A stretch of 64,000 bases of DNA from Saliniramus fredricksonii (GCF_900094735.1 NZ_FMBM01000003.1:124001-188000); one strand, 5' to 3'; shown: positions 36,016 to 45,996, numbered from the stretch's first letter. A program made the numbers and translations. The notes: generated by a model not told the origin, from the sequence alone.

Positions 36016-36800
36016 TGAGCGGGCGTGAGAAAGGTCACGTCAGCATCATCGGCCTCGGCCCCGGCGCGGAGGGGGCGGTGACGCCCGATGCGCAGGCCGC
36101 GCTGAGCGCGGCGCAGGATATCATCGGCTATGGCCCCTATGTGGCGCGCGTGCCGCTGCGGCCCGATCAGGAGCGCCATGCTTCCGACAACCGCGTCGAG
36201 ATCGAACGCGCCCGCCATGCACTCGATCTCGCGGCGGCGGGGCGGCGCGTCGCCGTGGTTTCATCCGGCGATCCCGGCGTCTTTGCCATGGCGGCGGCGA
36301 TCTTCGAGGCGCTGGAGGCGGATCCGGCGCGCTGGGAGGGCGTCGCGATCACGGTCATACCCGGAATCACCGCCATGCTCGCCGCCGCCGCGCGGCTCGG
36401 TGCGCCGCTCGGGCATGATTTCTGCGCCATCAACCTGTCGGATAATCTCAAACCCTGGGAACTCGTCGAGAAACGCCTGCGCCATGCCGCGCGCGGCGAT
36501 TTTGCCATGGCCTTCTACAACCCCTCCTCCCGCTCGCGCCCCTGGCAATTCGCCCGCACCCTGGAGATCCTGCGCGAGGAATGCGGGCCTGATACCATCA
36601 TCGTCTTCGCCCGCAACGTCACCCGCGACGACGAGCGCTTCGCCATCACCACGCTCGGGCAAGCAAGGCCCGAACAGGCGGATATGCGCAGTGTGGTGAT
36701 TGTCGGCTCCTCCCTGACGCGTCTGATCGAGCGCGGCGCAGATCGCCCGATCGTCTACACGCCGCGCTGGGCCGGGATGCCGCCGGAGGGTGCGGCATGA
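36015..36800 (+). CDS. cobJ: Precorrin-3B C17-methyltransferase
   Basis: 261 residues. Contracts the ring and methylates C17 of precorrin-3B to give precorrin-4. Motifs are IIGLGPGAEGAVTPDAQ, VSSGDPGVFAMAAAIFE, VIPGITAMLAAAARLGAPLGHDFCAINLSDNL and FYNPSSRSRPWQ. Its last 46 bases overlap the 3' end of cobK on the opposite strand. A good AAAGGAC lies 8 bases before the ATG. Confidence 0.97.
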   Translation: MSGREKGHVSIIGLGPGAEGAVTPDAQAALSAAQDIIGYGPYVARVPLRPDQERHASDNRVEIERARHALDLAAAGRRVAVVSSGDPGVFAMAAAIFEALEADPARWEGVAITVIPGITAMLAAAARLGAPLGHDFCAINLSDNLKPWELVEKRLRHAARGDFAMAFYNPSSRSRPWQFARTLEILREECGPDTIIVFARNVTRDDERFAITTLGQARPEQADMRSVVIVGSSLTRLIERGADRPIVYTPRWAGMPPEGAA

Positions 36801-37567
36801 TCGAGCCATGCGATCACCTGCGCGACGCTCTCGCAGCGCGCCCGCGCGGGGATATCCGGACGTGCGATCATGATGACAGGCAGGCCGAGGCTGCGGGCCG
36901 CCGCGATCTTGGCAAACGCCCCGGCGCCGCCGGAATTCTTGGCGACGATCATTTCGATCCCGCGTTCGCGCATCAGCGCCGCGTCGCCCTCCATCGTGAA
37001 GGGCCCGCGCGCGATCAGCACCGCGACCTGCGGAAGCGGCAGCGCCTCCCCCGGCTCGTCGATCAGCCGCACCGTGTAGCGATGCTGCGGCGCGCGCGCG
37101 AAATGATGCAGATGCAGCCGGCCGATCGCGAGGAAGACGTTGCGCGGCGTGGCCTCGCTTTGCGCAAGATATTCCGCCGCGCCCTCCAGATCGGCAACAT
37201 CGATCCAGCGATCCGCCGGCATTGCCTGCCATGCGGGACGCTCCAGCGCGACGAGCGGCACGCCTGCCCCGGCGCAGGCCGCAACGGCATTCGCGCTCAT
37301 CTGCGCGGCGAAAGGATGCGTCGCGTCGATCACCGCATCAATCGCCTGCGCTTGCAGATAATCGCGCAAGCCGGCAATACCGCCGAACCCGCCGACGCGG
37401 ATCGCCACAGGCTGGGCTTTCGGCTGCGCCACGCGCCCGGCATAGGAGAGCGTGACGCTCAGATCAACACGCGCGGCGAGCGCCTGCGCCAGCGCGCTGG
37501 CCTCCCCCGTGCCGCCGAGCAGGAGGATATTGCGGGTTTTCGCGGAGCGTCTTTCGGAGGCAATCAT
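36755..37567 (-). CDS. cobK: Precorrin-6A reductase
   Basis: 270 residues. NADPH-dependent reduction of precorrin-6A. The N-terminal Rossmann motif is ILLLGGTGEASALA, followed by VIDATHPFAAQMSANAV and, near the end, IVAKNSGGAGAFAKI. It is antisense to the surrounding cob genes: it overlaps cobJ by 46 bases at the 3' end, and its ATG at 37567 shares bases with the cobL ATG at 37566. A TTG at 37588 is an alternative start. Its promoter must lie within cobL coding sequence. Confidence 0.95.
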   Translation of the reverse strand: MIASERRSAKTRNILLLGGTGEASALAQALAARVDLSVTLSYAGRVAQPKAQPVAIRVGGFGGIAGLRDYLQAQAIDAVIDATHPFAAQMSANAVAACAGAGVPLVALERPAWQAMPADRWIDVADLEGAAEYLAQSEATPRNVFLAIGRLHLHHFARAPQHRYTVRLIDEPGEALPLPQVAVLIARGPFTMEGDAALMRERGIEMIVAKNSGGAGAFAKIAAARSLGLPVIMIARPDIPARARCESVAQVIAWLDHAAPSGGIPAQRGV

Positions 37568-38840
37568 GCCTGACCACTTGCCCGACAATCACGCTGCGGA
37601 TCAAGCGTCATCGTCGCATCCGCGCATCAGCGTGATCGGAATCGGCGAGGACGGGCTCGCCGGGCTCGGGGCCGGGGGCCGGGCCGCGCTCGAAAACGCC
37701 GATCTGATCGCCGGCGGCGCCCGCCATCTCACCTTCCTCGATGCCGACCCGGCGCTTGCCGGCAAGGAGCGCTTCGCCTGGGGCACGCCCTTTGCCGAAT
37801 CGCTTGAAGAACTGCTTGCGCGGCGCGCGGCCGAGCCCGCCCTGCGCATCGCCATTCTTGCCTCCGGCGATCCGTTCTGGCACGGCGCCGGCGGCAGCCT
37901 GATGCAGCATCTGCCGATCGACGCGCTCACGATCCACCCCGCCCCCGCAACCTTCTCCCTCGCCTGCGCCCGTCTCGGCTGGCGGCTCGAAGAATGTGTG
38001 ACGCTGGGGCTGCATGCCCGCCAAATCCGCCTGATGCGCCCGCAACTGCATCACGGCGCGCGGCTGATCGTGCTGGTGCGCGACGGCGCAGCGATTACCG
38101 AGGCCGCCGCACTCCTGCGCGAGACCGGCTGCGGCACCTCGCGACTGACCCTGCTCGAACGCCTCGGCGGCCCGCATGAGCGCATCCGCAGCCTGCACGC
38201 GGATGAAACCCTGCCCGACGATATCGCCACCCCGGTCGCCCTCGCCATCACTGTCGAGGCCGGTCCCGATGCAGCCCTGATCCCCCGCGCGCCGGGCCTG
38301 CCCGATGATTGTTTCGCCAATGACGGCCAGCTCACCAAGCGCGAGATCCGCGCGCTGACGCTGTCCGCGCTCGCGCCCCGGCCCGGGGAACTGCTCTGGG
38401 ATATCGGCGCCGGCGCGGGATCCGTCGCCATCGAATGGTGCCTTGCCCATCCGCATAACCGCGCCATCGGCATCGAGGCGCGCCCGGACCGGCTGGACCG
38501 GGCTGTGCAGAACGCGCTGGCGCTCGGCGTGCCGCATGTCGATTTCCGCGCCGGGCGCGCGCCTGACGCGCTTGCAGGTCTCGCGCCGCCCGATGCGATC
38601 TTCATCGGCGGCGGCGCCTCGCGCGAGGGCGTGATCGACGCGGCCCTCGCTGCGCTCAAACCCGGCGGGCGGCTCGTGATCAATGCGGTGACGCTGGAGA
38701 CCGAGGCGCTGCTCATCGATCTGCATGCGCGGCTGGGCGGCGATCTCACCCGCATCGCCATCTCCCGCGTCACGCCGGTGGGCGAGATGCGCGGCTGGCG
38801 CGCGGCGATGCCCGTGACGCAATGGTGCTACCGGCGATGA
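37566..38840 (+). CDS. cobL: Precorrin-6Y C5,15-methyltransferase (decarboxylating)
   Basis: 424 residues, a fusion of a CbiE-type methylase (about 15-215; VIGIGEDGLAGLGAGGRAAL, LASGDPFWHGAGG) and a CbiT-type methylase (about 245-424; KREIRALTLSALAPRPGELLWDIGAGAGSVAIEW). It methylates C5 and C15 and decarboxylates the acetate at C12. CGGAGG precedes the ATG by 5 bases. The stop overlaps the cobE start (ATGA). Confidence 0.97.
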   Translation: MPDHLPDNHAADQASSSHPRISVIGIGEDGLAGLGAGGRAALENADLIAGGARHLTFLDADPALAGKERFAWGTPFAESLEELLARRAAEPALRIAILASGDPFWHGAGGSLMQHLPIDALTIHPAPATFSLACARLGWRLEECVTLGLHARQIRLMRPQLHHGARLIVLVRDGAAITEAAALLRETGCGTSRLTLLERLGGPHERIRSLHADETLPDDIATPVALAITVEAGPDAALIPRAPGLPDDCFANDGQLTKREIRALTLSALAPRPGELLWDIGAGAGSVAIEWCLAHPHNRAIGIEARPDRLDRAVQNALALGVPHVDFRAGRAPDALAGLAPPDAIFIGGGASREGVIDAALAALKPGGRLVINAVTLETEALLIDLHARLGGDLTRIAISRVTPVGEMRGWRAAMPVTQWCYRR

Positions 38841-39283
38841 CGGACACGCCCTCCCCCTTCATCATCGGCCTCGGCTTTCGCGCAGAAGCGAGCCCTGAGA
38901 GCCTCGATGCCGTGCTCGGTGCGGCCATCGCTGCCGCCATGGCGAAAGCGCCCGGCGCGCGCCCGCCACCCGTTCTCGCGAGCGCGACGGACAAGGCCGA
39001 GAGCCCTGCCATGCGCACCCTCGCCGCCCGGCACGGCCTCACCATCCTTGTCCTCGACGCTGCGGCACTCGCCGCACAGGCGCAAAACGTCACCACCCGC
39101 GAGACGCGCGTCACCCGCCTGCCCGCCGGCGCGAGCCTGTGCGAAGCGGCAGCACTCGCCGCAGCGGCGCAATACGCGCCATGGGGCGAAGCCCGGCTCA
39201 TCGTGCCCCGCATGATCGGCGCCGACCGGATGGCCACGGCGGCGGTCGCGCTCGCGCATTCGACGCAGAAGGATTTCCCATGA
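38837..39283 (+). CDS. cobE: Cobalamin biosynthesis protein CobE
   Basis: 148 residues, the stand-alone equivalent of the CbiG C-terminal domain. It begins [24 protein letters not shown], and has [18 protein letters not shown] and [28 protein letters not shown]. The biochemical role is not settled; it is thought to bind pathway intermediates. Flanked by 4-base overlaps with cobL and cobM, which makes the call firm. Confidence 0.9.
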   Translation: MTDTPSPFIIGLGFRAEASPESLDAVLGAAIAAAMAKAPGARPPPVLASATDKAESPAMRTLAARHGLTILVLDAAALAAQAQNVTTRETRVTRLPAGASLCEAAALAAAAQYAPWGEARLIVPRMIGADRMATAAVALAHSTQKDFP

Positions 39284-40074
39284 GCGTGCATTTCATCGGG
39301 GCCGGGCCGGGCGCACCGGATCTCATCACCGTGCGCGGGCGCGATCTCGTGGCGCGCTGCCCGGTCTGTCTCTATGCCGGCTCGCTGGTCCCGCCCGGGA
39401 TCATCGCGTTATGCCCGCCCGAGGCGCGGGTGATCAACACCGCGCCGATGGATCTCGATGCGATCGAGGCGGAATATGTCCGCGCGCATGAGGCCGGGCT
39501 CGATGTCGCGCGGCTGCATTCGGGGGATATGTCGGTCTGGAGCGCCATGGGCGAGCAGTTGCGCCGGCTGGAGGCGCGCGGCATTGCCTATACGATCACC
39601 CCGGGCGTGCCCGCCTTCGCCGCAGCCGCAGCGGCTCTGGGCCGCGAATTCACCCTCCCGGAAGTCGCCCAGAGCCTTGTCCTCACCCGCACCTCCGGGC
39701 GCGCCTCGGCCATGCCGGAGGCCGAGAAGCTGGAAGCCTTCGCCGCCACCGGCGCGACGCTCGCCATCCATCTCTCGATCCATGTGCTCGACGACGTGGT
39801 CGAACGCCTGATCCCGCATTACCGCGCCGATTGCCCCGTCGCCATCGTCTACCGTGCCTCCTGGCCCGACGAGCGCATCCTGCGCGGCACGCTGGAGACG
39901 ATCAGCGCCATCCATGCGAAGGATCCGGTGGAGCGCACGGCACTGATCGTGGTCGGGCGCGTCCTCGGCGCCTCGGATTTCCGCGACAGCGCGCTTTACG
40001 ATGCCGGCTATCACCGGCGCTATCGCTCAGGTGGTGGTGATGGCGGCACTGACGACGGGGGTGCGGGCGCGTAG
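39280..40074 (+). CDS. cobM: Precorrin-4 C11-methyltransferase
   Basis: 264 residues. [21 protein letters not shown] is the N-terminal SAM motif; [15 protein letters not shown] and [22 protein letters not shown] are typical. The last 16 residues (Gly/Asp-rich, after GYHRRYR) extend beyond the usual end, and this extension is encoded where the gene overlaps the 3' end of cbiD on the other strand. The extension may be only a consequence of the overlap. Confidence 0.96.
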   Translation: MSVHFIGAGPGAPDLITVRGRDLVARCPVCLYAGSLVPPGIIALCPPEARVINTAPMDLDAIEAEYVRAHEAGLDVARLHSGDMSVWSAMGEQLRRLEARGIAYTITPGVPAFAAAAAALGREFTLPEVAQSLVLTRTSGRASAMPEAEKLEAFAATGATLAIHLSIHVLDDVVERLIPHYRADCPVAIVYRASWPDERILRGTLETISAIHAKDPVERTALIVVGRVLGASDFRDSALYDAGYHRRYRSGGGDGGTDDGGAGA

Positions 40075-41142
40075 CTTTCCCTCGCGGTCGAAGATCGCGA
40101 CATCGACGCCAATATCGGTATCGCGCACCAGCCGCGCGGCGGTCTTGACCGCATGGGCCGCGACCGTGCCTGCAATATCCACCCCCTCCGCATCCGCGCG
40201 CTGGAGCGCTTCGAGGGCGGAATTCATCTGCGGAATCGCCGCGACGAGTTCATCCGAGGCCCCCGCCTCCCCGGCGAGGTGCGCGAGATGCACGAGATCG
40301 ACGCTGCCAGAGCGCGAATGCAGATCGATCAGCCCCTGCGAGAGCTTGACCATCTTGGCGAAACCGCCGGCGATGGTGACGCGGGGGATCGGGTGTTTGC
40401 GGATGTATTTCAGCATGCCGCCGACGAAATCGCCCATATCCATCAGCGCGATCTCGGGCAGATCATCCAGCGCCGCGATGGCGCGTTCAGACGTGTTGCC
40501 GGTGGCGCCCGCCACATGGTCGATCCCGGCGGCGCGGGCCACATCGACGCCGCGATGGATCGAGTGAATCCAGGCGGCGCAGGAAAACGGGATGACGATG
40601 CCGCGCGTGCCCAGAATCGAGAGACCGCCGATAATCCCCAGACGCGGATTCATGGTCTTGCGCGCGATCGCCTCGCCATCGGGAATGGCGATCTCGACCA
40701 CCGCATCGGCGGGCACGCCCAGAGCCTGCGCTTCCTCCTCGATCGCCTGCGCGATCATGGCGCGCGGCACCGGGTTGATCGCCGGCTCGCCTGGCGGCAG
40801 CGGCAGGCCGGGCAGCGTCACCGTGCCGACCCCCTCCCCGGCACGCCAGGCGATTCCCGCACCCGGCGCGTTGCCCGTAACCTTCGCGATGATCAGCGCC
40901 CCATGGGTGGCATCCGGATCGTCACCGGCATCCTTGACGATGCCTGCCCGCGCGAATCCCGCACCGCGATCATGCATGGCGAGCGAGAACGCCACCCGGT
41001 CGCCGCTGGGCAGGGCGATCGTCACGGGATCGGGAAAATCACCGCAATGCAGCGCATGGAAGGCGGCCCGGGCGGCTGCGGTGGCGCAGCTTCCCGTGGT
41101 CCATCCACGACGCAATTCGGTCTTCGGGCCTGTTTTCTCCAT
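40027..41142 (-). CDS. cbiD: Cobalt-precorrin-5B C1-methyltransferase, CbiD type
   Basis: 371 residues. CbiD methylates C1 with SAM in the oxygen-independent route. [46 protein letters not shown] and [28 protein letters not shown] mark the family. It stands in an otherwise aerobic gene set that lacks cobF, so it probably performs C1 methylation on the cobalt-free substrate. It is antisense to its neighbours, overlapping cobM by 48 bases. The ATG at 41142 leaves 47 bases to the divergent cobB start; a longer frame exists upstream. Confidence 0.93.
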   Translation of the reverse strand: MEKTGPKTELRRGWTTGSCATAAARAAFHALHCGDFPDPVTIALPSGDRVAFSLAMHDRGAGFARAGIVKDAGDDPDATHGALIIAKVTGNAPGAGIAWRAGEGVGTVTLPGLPLPPGEPAINPVPRAMIAQAIEEEAQALGVPADAVVEIAIPDGEAIARKTMNPRLGIIGGLSILGTRGIVIPFSCAAWIHSIHRGVDVARAAGIDHVAGATGNTSERAIAALDDLPEIALMDMGDFVGGMLKYIRKHPIPRVTIAGGFAKMVKLSQGLIDLHSRSGSVDLVHLAHLAGEAGASDELVAAIPQMNSALEALQRADAEGVDIAGTVAAHAVKTAARLVRDTDIGVDVAIFDREGKLRARTPVVSAAITTT

Positions 41143-41189
41143 CAAATGCGTTATAGGACCGTGCGAGGTTTCTGTCAGGAGAAATGCAA

Positions 41190-42554
41190 ATGGGCGATAG
41201 GCCGAATCCGGCACCGGCACCGACACTGCGCGGCCTGATCATTGCCGCGCCGCGCTCGGGCTCGGGCAAGACCACGGTGACGCTCGGCATCCAGCGCGCG
41301 CTCAGCCGGCGCGGCCTCAACGTCCAGCCCTTCAAATGCGGGCCCGACTATATCGACCCCGCCTTCCACAGCGCGGCGGCGCGGCGCCCCTCCTTCAATC
41401 TCGACAGCTGGGCCTTCACCCGGGCGCAGCTCGCGGAACTGCTCGCACGCGGGAGCGATTCGGATATCGCTATCGCCGAGGGCTCAATGGGCCTGTTCGA
41501 CGGCGTGGCGCAGCCCGGCGCTTCCGGCGACGGCTCGAATGCCGATATCGCCGCCGTGACCGGATGGCCGGTGATTCTCGTGATCGACGCCTCCGGCCAG
41601 GCCCAGTCCGCCGCCGCCATCGCGCTGGGCTGCCGGGTCTACCGCGACGATATCACGCTGGCCGGCGTCATCCTCAACCGCGTCGCGAGCCCGCGCCACG
41701 ACATGCTGCTGCGCAAGGGCATGGAGAAGGCGGGCATCCCGGTGCTCGGTGCCATGCCCAAACGCGCCGATCTCGTCCTGCCCGAGCGCCATCTCGGCCT
41801 CGTCCAGGCAGGCGATACCGCCGATCTCGCCGCGCGGCTCGATGCACTGGCGGATTTTGCGCAAGACCATATCGATCTCGACGCGCTCACGGCGCTGGCG
41901 GCACCCTCGCGGCTTTCCATATGTGAAACCCGCGCCTTACCCGTCACTCCGCCCGGTCAGCGCATCGCGCTCGCCCGCGACGCAGCCTTCAGCTTCGTCT
42001 ATCCGCATCTGCTCGATCGCTGGCGCGCGGCGGGAGCCGAGATCATCCCGTTCTCGCCGCTCGCCGACGAGGCGCCCGACCCGGCCTGCGACGTGGTCTG
42101 GCTGCCCGGCGGCTATCCGGAACTTCATGCCGGGCGGCTCGCCCAGGCGCAGAACTTCCGCAAGGGCCTGCATGAATGCGCGCGCACGCGCCCGGTCCAT
42201 GGCGAGTGCGGCGGCTACATGGCGCTGGGTGCGGGGCTGATCGATGCCGATGGCGCGCGCCATGAAATGGCCGGGCTGATCGGGCTCGAAACCTCCTTCG
42301 CCAAACGCTCCATGCATCTGGGCTACCGCCACGCCACCCTGCATGCGCCGATACCCGGCCATGCGCCGGGCGCGGCCCTGCGCGGGCACGAATTCCACTA
42401 TACCACCATCCTGGCACAGCCTGATGAACCGCTCGCGCGCGTCGTCGACGCCAATGGCAAGGACGTACCGGAAACCGGTTCCCGGCGCGGCCATGTCACC
42501 GGGTCCTTCTTCCACCTGATCAGCGCCCTCGACGCGGATAGTAACGGAGCCTGA
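41190..42554 (+). CDS. cobB: Hydrogenobyrinic/cobyrinic acid a,c-diamide synthase
   Basis: 454 residues. Glutamine-dependent amidation of the a and c side chains. N-terminal P-loop APRSGSGKTTVTLG, then KCGPDYIDPAFHS and MGLFDGVA; C-terminal class I amidotransferase domain with the nucleophile in GECGGYMALG and the histidine in GHEFHYTT. The ATG at 41190 is chosen over 41184 because AGGAG is 8 bases away. It is followed 5 bases later by cobA. Confidence 0.96.
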   Translation: MGDRPNPAPAPTLRGLIIAAPRSGSGKTTVTLGIQRALSRRGLNVQPFKCGPDYIDPAFHSAAARRPSFNLDSWAFTRAQLAELLARGSDSDIAIAEGSMGLFDGVAQPGASGDGSNADIAAVTGWPVILVIDASGQAQSAAAIALGCRVYRDDITLAGVILNRVASPRHDMLLRKGMEKAGIPVLGAMPKRADLVLPERHLGLVQAGDTADLAARLDALADFAQDHIDLDALTALAAPSRLSICETRALPVTPPGQRIALARDAAFSFVYPHLLDRWRAAGAEIIPFSPLADEAPDPACDVVWLPGGYPELHAGRLAQAQNFRKGLHECARTRPVHGECGGYMALGAGLIDADGARHEMAGLIGLETSFAKRSMHLGYRHATLHAPIPGHAPGAALRGHEFHYTTILAQPDEPLARVVDANGKDVPETGSRRGHVTGSFFHLISALDADSNGA

Positions 42555-42559
42555 AGCCG

Positions 42560-43315
42560 ATGTCCGAGACACCCGCGAAGGGCGGTCACATCACCATGAT
42601 CGGCGCCGGCCCAGGCGATCCCGATCTCCTGACCATCCGTGCGGTCAAACGCATCGAGGCCGCCGATGTGATCCTGTTCGACGATCTCGGCGCCGGGCCG
42701 CTGCTCAAGCACGCCAGCGCCCAGACCGAGCTGATCGCGGTGGGCAAGCGTGCGGGGCGGGTCTCGCCCAGGCAGTCGCAGGTAAGCCGGCTGATGGTGG
42801 CGCATGCGAAGATGGGGCAGCGGGTGGTGCGGCTGAAATCCGGCGATCCCACGATTTTCGGGCGCCTCGATGAGGAGATCGTCGCCGCCCGCGAAGCGGG
42901 AATCCCCTTCGAGATCGTCCCCGGCGTCACCGCAGCGACGGCGGCAGCCGCCGAACTCGGCTTCTCGCTGACCAAGCGCGGCGTGGCGCGGCGCCTGCAA
43001 TTCGTCACGGGCCACGATGTCGACGGGCAATTGCCGCGCGATCTCGACATCGCCGCGCTCGCCGATCCCGGCGCCACGACCTGCGTCTTCATGGGCAAGG
43101 CCACCTTCGCGCTGCTCGTCGAGGCCCTGATCGCCCGGGGCCTCTCCCCGGACACCCCCTGCATCGTCGCCACACAGGCGAGCCTGCCGGATACTCAGGC
43201 GCGCTTCGGCACGCTCACGGAAATCGCAGCGTATCTTGGTGACCGTCCACAACTGGGCGCGAGCGTGATCTTCTACGGCGCGGCGATCCCGGACGGGCCA
43301 ACCGTGACGGACTGA
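42560..43315 (+). CDS. cobA: Uroporphyrinogen-III C-methyltransferase (single domain)
   Basis: 251 residues. Methylates C2 and C7 of uroporphyrinogen III to give precorrin-2, the entry point to cobalamin and sirohaem. ITMIGAGPGDPDLLTIRAVK, RLKSGDPTIFGRLDEEI and PGVTAATAAAAELGFSLTKRG are diagnostic. There is no CysG-type dehydrogenase/ferrochelatase fusion. It ends the plus-strand cob run and converges on the small membrane gene at 43320-43535. Confidence 0.96.
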   Translation: MSETPAKGGHITMIGAGPGDPDLLTIRAVKRIEAADVILFDDLGAGPLLKHASAQTELIAVGKRAGRVSPRQSQVSRLMVAHAKMGQRVVRLKSGDPTIFGRLDEEIVAAREAGIPFEIVPGVTAATAAAAELGFSLTKRGVARRLQFVTGHDVDGQLPRDLDIAALADPGATTCVFMGKATFALLVEALIARGLSPDTPCIVATQASLPDTQARFGTLTEIAAYLGDRPQLGASVIFYGAAIPDGPTVTD

Positions 43316-43319
43316 CCCG

Positions 43320-43535
43320 TCAGGCGTTTTCGTTCTTGGGCGGGCGCGTCGCGTTCACGATCGCCTTCGCGATGAGCCAGCTCGCCGGGGCGGCGAGCAG
43401 GACACCGGCGAGCGCGGCAAGCACGATCGGCATGGCGCTGGCCATCGCCATATCGACCGTCAGAACGCCGATGACGAAGATGCCGGCGAAAGTCGGCGCG
43501 GTGAAGATGAAAACGAGAATGGCGAGCTTGGTCAC
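43320..43535 (-). CDS. Small two-helix membrane protein downstream of trmD
   Basis: 71 residues from a GTG at 43535 with GGGGCG upstream; two membrane segments (KLAILVFIFTAPTFAGIFVIGVL and AMPIVLAALAGVLLAAPASWLIAKAI) and a basic tail RPPKNENA. Proteins like this in alphaproteobacteria often carry the label CTP synthetase in databases, which does not fit their size and topology. Function unknown. It follows trmD by 96 bases. Confidence 0.65.
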   Translation of the reverse strand: MTKLAILVFIFTAPTFAGIFVIGVLTVDMAMASAMPIVLAALAGVLLAAPASWLIAKAIVNATRPPKNENA

Positions 43536-43631
43536 GATGCGCCCCGTAGCTGACGAGTGATTTCGCCACCAGATTGCCCGCACCCGGCCCGCCCCGCCTT
43601 GCGCCAGATCAAGCCGGGACCCGAAACTGCC

Positions 43632-44339
43632 TCATTCCGGCTGATCATCGGATGCGGCGCGCAGATCCGGGCGCCGTTCGCGCGTGACCCTGAGCGCCTG
43701 TTCGCGCCGCCAGCGCGCGATGGCGCCGTGATCGCCTGAGAGCAGGATGTCAGGGATCGCCCGCCCCTCCCATTCGCGGGGGCGGGTATAATGCGGATAT
43801 TCAAGCAACCCCGATTCGAAGCTCTCCTCCTCGCCCGACGCGCTCGCCCCCATGACGCCCGGCAAGAGTCGGACGCAGGCATCGAGCATCACCATCGCCG
43901 CGAGTTCGCCACCCGAGAGCACGTAATCGCCGATCGAGACCTCGATCAGATCGCGCCCCGCGATCACCCGCTCGTCGATCCCCTCGAAGCGCCCGCAAAG
44001 CATGACGGCCCCGGGTCCGCCGGCGAGTTCGCGCACGAATCCCTGGTCGAGCCGGCGCCCGCGCGGGCTCATGTACAGACGCGGACGCGGGTCATCCGCG
44101 ACACTCACCGCATCGAGCGCCTCGCCGAGCACATCCGCGCGGATCACCATACCGGGGCCGCCGCCGGCGGGGGTGTCGTCAACGGCGCGATGACGCCCGC
44201 GCCCGTGATCACGGATCTGATGCGTGGTGAGCGACCAGAGCCCGCGTGCGAGCGCATCGCCGGAAAGCGAAGCGCCGAGCGGGCCGGGAAACATCTCGGG
44301 ATAGAGCGTGAGGATATCGGCACGCCACATCAGGCTCAC
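43632..44339 (-). CDS. trmD: tRNA (guanine37-N1)-methyltransferase
   Basis: 235 residues, SPOUT methylase with a trefoil knot. Methylates G37 next to the anticodon and so prevents frameshifting. [19 protein letters not shown] opens the protein; [28 protein letters not shown] and [22 protein letters not shown] are the family motifs. It overlaps rimM by 4 bases. rplS, its usual downstream partner, is absent. Confidence 0.97.
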   Translation of the reverse strand: MSLMWRADILTLYPEMFPGPLGASLSGDALARGLWSLTTHQIRDHGRGRHRAVDDTPAGGGPGMVIRADVLGEALDAVSVADDPRPRLYMSPRGRRLDQGFVRELAGGPGAVMLCGRFEGIDERVIAGRDLIEVSIGDYVLSGGELAAMVMLDACVRLLPGVMGASASGEEESFESGLLEYPHYTRPREWEGRAIPDILLSGDHGAIARWRREQALRVTRERRPDLRAASDDQPE

Positions 44340-45037
44340 TCCGCCTCGTCAGGAGGCAAATCACCGGAATCGGCTTCAAAGACATCGTCGGGCGCATCGA
44401 CCAGGATGCGACCACCGGCAATGTCGATCTCGGGGAAAAACGCTTTGGTGAAGGGCAGAAGCACGGTATCGCCGCGCGCGCCGGCCCGCACCGACGCATT
44501 CGCATCGGTGACCGGGGCGATGCCGATCAACGTTCCGGCCCCGTAATCGGGCACCTCGACCACCGTGCCGCGTATCTCGCCCAGCGGCGTTACCGCCTTC
44601 AGGCCGATCAGATCGGCGAGCAGGAATTCGTCTTCCTCGGGCGGGTCGAGCGTCGCGAGGGCCGCGCGGGTGGTGTAGAGCCCGCGCCGGTTAAGTGCCT
44701 CGGCCGCATTGCGGTCATCGACACCCGCGATGCGCGCGATGAACAGGTCCGTGGCTCCGCCCGGCGCCGGGCGCAGGGCCTTGATCACGCGCCGCGCGCC
44801 ACTCTCGTCGAAGAGCGGTTCGTAGCGGGCCAGCATGGCCGGATCATCGGTGAAGGATTTCAGCCGCAACTCGCCATGCAGCCCGTGCGCGCGCCCGCAT
44901 TCGCCGATGCGTACGACATCGTCGGGCAGGGCGGGGACGGTGGGCGCAGCGGCAGGCGCAGCGCTGCGCACATCCCCTGCCCGGCGGGATGCACCCGCCG
45001 GGGGACGCGATCCGCGCCGTTTCGATCCGGCACCCAT
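44336..45037 (-). CDS. rimM: 16S rRNA processing protein RimM
   Basis: 233 residues. Two beta-barrel domains: [23 protein letters not shown] (N-terminal) and the PRC-barrel [25 protein letters not shown]. It helps mature the 30S head and binds ribosomal protein S19. The N-terminus carries a basic, low-complexity extension of about 35 residues. The ATG at 45037 or the GTG at 45040 could be the start (GGAAGG upstream). Lies 34 bases after rpsP. Confidence 0.93.
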   Translation of the reverse strand: MGAGSKRRGSRPPAGASRRAGDVRSAAPAAAPTVPALPDDVVRIGECGRAHGLHGELRLKSFTDDPAMLARYEPLFDESGARRVIKALRPAPGGATDLFIARIAGVDDRNAAEALNRRGLYTTRAALATLDPPEEDEFLLADLIGLKAVTPLGEIRGTVVEVPDYGAGTLIGIAPVTDANASVRAGARGDTVLLPFTKAFFPEIDIAGGRILVDAPDDVFEADSGDLPPDEAE

Positions 45038-45071
45038 CACGCAGCCACCTTCCGGTCAGAATGCGCGCCGA

Positions 45072-45452
45072 TCACTCGGCGGCAGCGCCTTCACCTTCGG
45101 CAGGCGCAGCGGCGGCGGCAGCCTTCTCGGCCCGCTCTGCGGCGCGCTCCTCGGCCTTCTTGCCGGGCTTGGCCTTTTCCGGATTGTTGCGGGCCGCGCG
45201 CTTCATCAGGCCAGCCTGATCGAGGAAGCGGGCGACGCGATCGGTCGGCTGCGCACCCTTGGCCAGCCATTCCTTCGCCTTCTCGACATCAAGCACGACG
45301 CGATCGGCGGCATCCTTCGGCTTCATCGGGTCATAGGCGCCGATCCGGTCGATGAAGCGACCATCGCGCGGGAAGCGCGAATCGGCGACGATGATGCGAT
45401 AATACGGGCGCTTCTTGGCGCCGCCACGGGTGAGACGAATCTTGAGGGCCAT
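45072..45452 (-). CDS. rpsP: 30S ribosomal protein S16
   Basis: 126 residues: the conserved S16 core ([41 protein letters not shown]) occupies about the first 80, followed by a Lys/Glu/Ala-rich tail of about 45 residues, as in many alphaproteobacteria. GGAG lies 8 bases before the ATG at 45452; the frame extends upstream into the acetyltransferase gene but without support. First of the rpsP-rimM-trmD run, 19 bases after the acetyltransferase. Confidence 0.97.
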   Translation of the reverse strand: MALKIRLTRGGAKKRPYYRIIVADSRFPRDGRFIDRIGAYDPMKPKDAADRVVLDVEKAKEWLAKGAQPTDRVARFLDQAGLMKRAARNNPEKAKPGKKAEERAAERAEKAAAAAAPAEGEGAAAE

Positions 45453-45471
45453 TGTCGTTACTCCGGTTGTT

Positions 45472-45996
45472 TCAGTCGTGACATTGCGCAGGGGACGGAT
45501 GGCGCCAGGCGCCGAGCCGCATGTCCCGCAATTCGTGATCCCGCTCATGGATCGCGCCGAGGCGAAGGGCGACCTGCACGGAGGGATGGTTTTCGGGATG
45601 GATGAAGCTGACCAGCGTCTTCCACCCCAGATTCTGATAAGCGTAAGCGCGCATGCGCCGCGCCGCTTCGGTCACGAAGCCCGCACCACGATAGGCCGGA
45701 ACCGCTCCCCAGCCGAGCTCGGGCTCCGGCCAGTCGGGCGGGTGAAAGAAGCCGGCATAGCCGACGAAAGCGCCGTCATCCTTGCGCTCCAGCGCCCAGA
45801 AGCCATAACCGCGCAGGCTCCATTGCCCGGCAAAGCCGCACATGCGCTGCCAGGCCTTCGGTCCGGTTTCCGCGCCCGGAATGAAACGCCGCGTCGCCTC
45901 ATCCGCGCAAAATGCCGCAAAACCGGGGAAATCGGTCTCGCGCCAGCCGCGCAGGGTGAGACGGGGCGTCTCCAGAACCGGAACCGCGTTGATCAC
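45472..45996 (-). CDS. GNAT acetyltransferase, RimJ/RimL type, between ffh and rpsP
   Basis: 174 residues. [21 protein letters not shown] is the characteristic N-terminus, [22 protein letters not shown] the acetyl-CoA-binding region, and [18 protein letters not shown] the C-terminal motif. The substrate is unknown; ribosomal protein N-termini are a possibility given the neighbours. It overlaps ffh by 4 bases (ATGA), so it is coupled to ffh translation. Confidence 0.88.
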   Translation of the reverse strand: MINAVPVLETPRLTLRGWRETDFPGFAAFCADEATRRFIPGAETGPKAWQRMCGFAGQWSLRGYGFWALERKDDGAFVGYAGFFHPPDWPEPELGWGAVPAYRGAGFVTEAARRMRAYAYQNLGWKTLVSFIHPENHPSVQVALRLGAIHERDHELRDMRLGAWRHPSPAQCHD

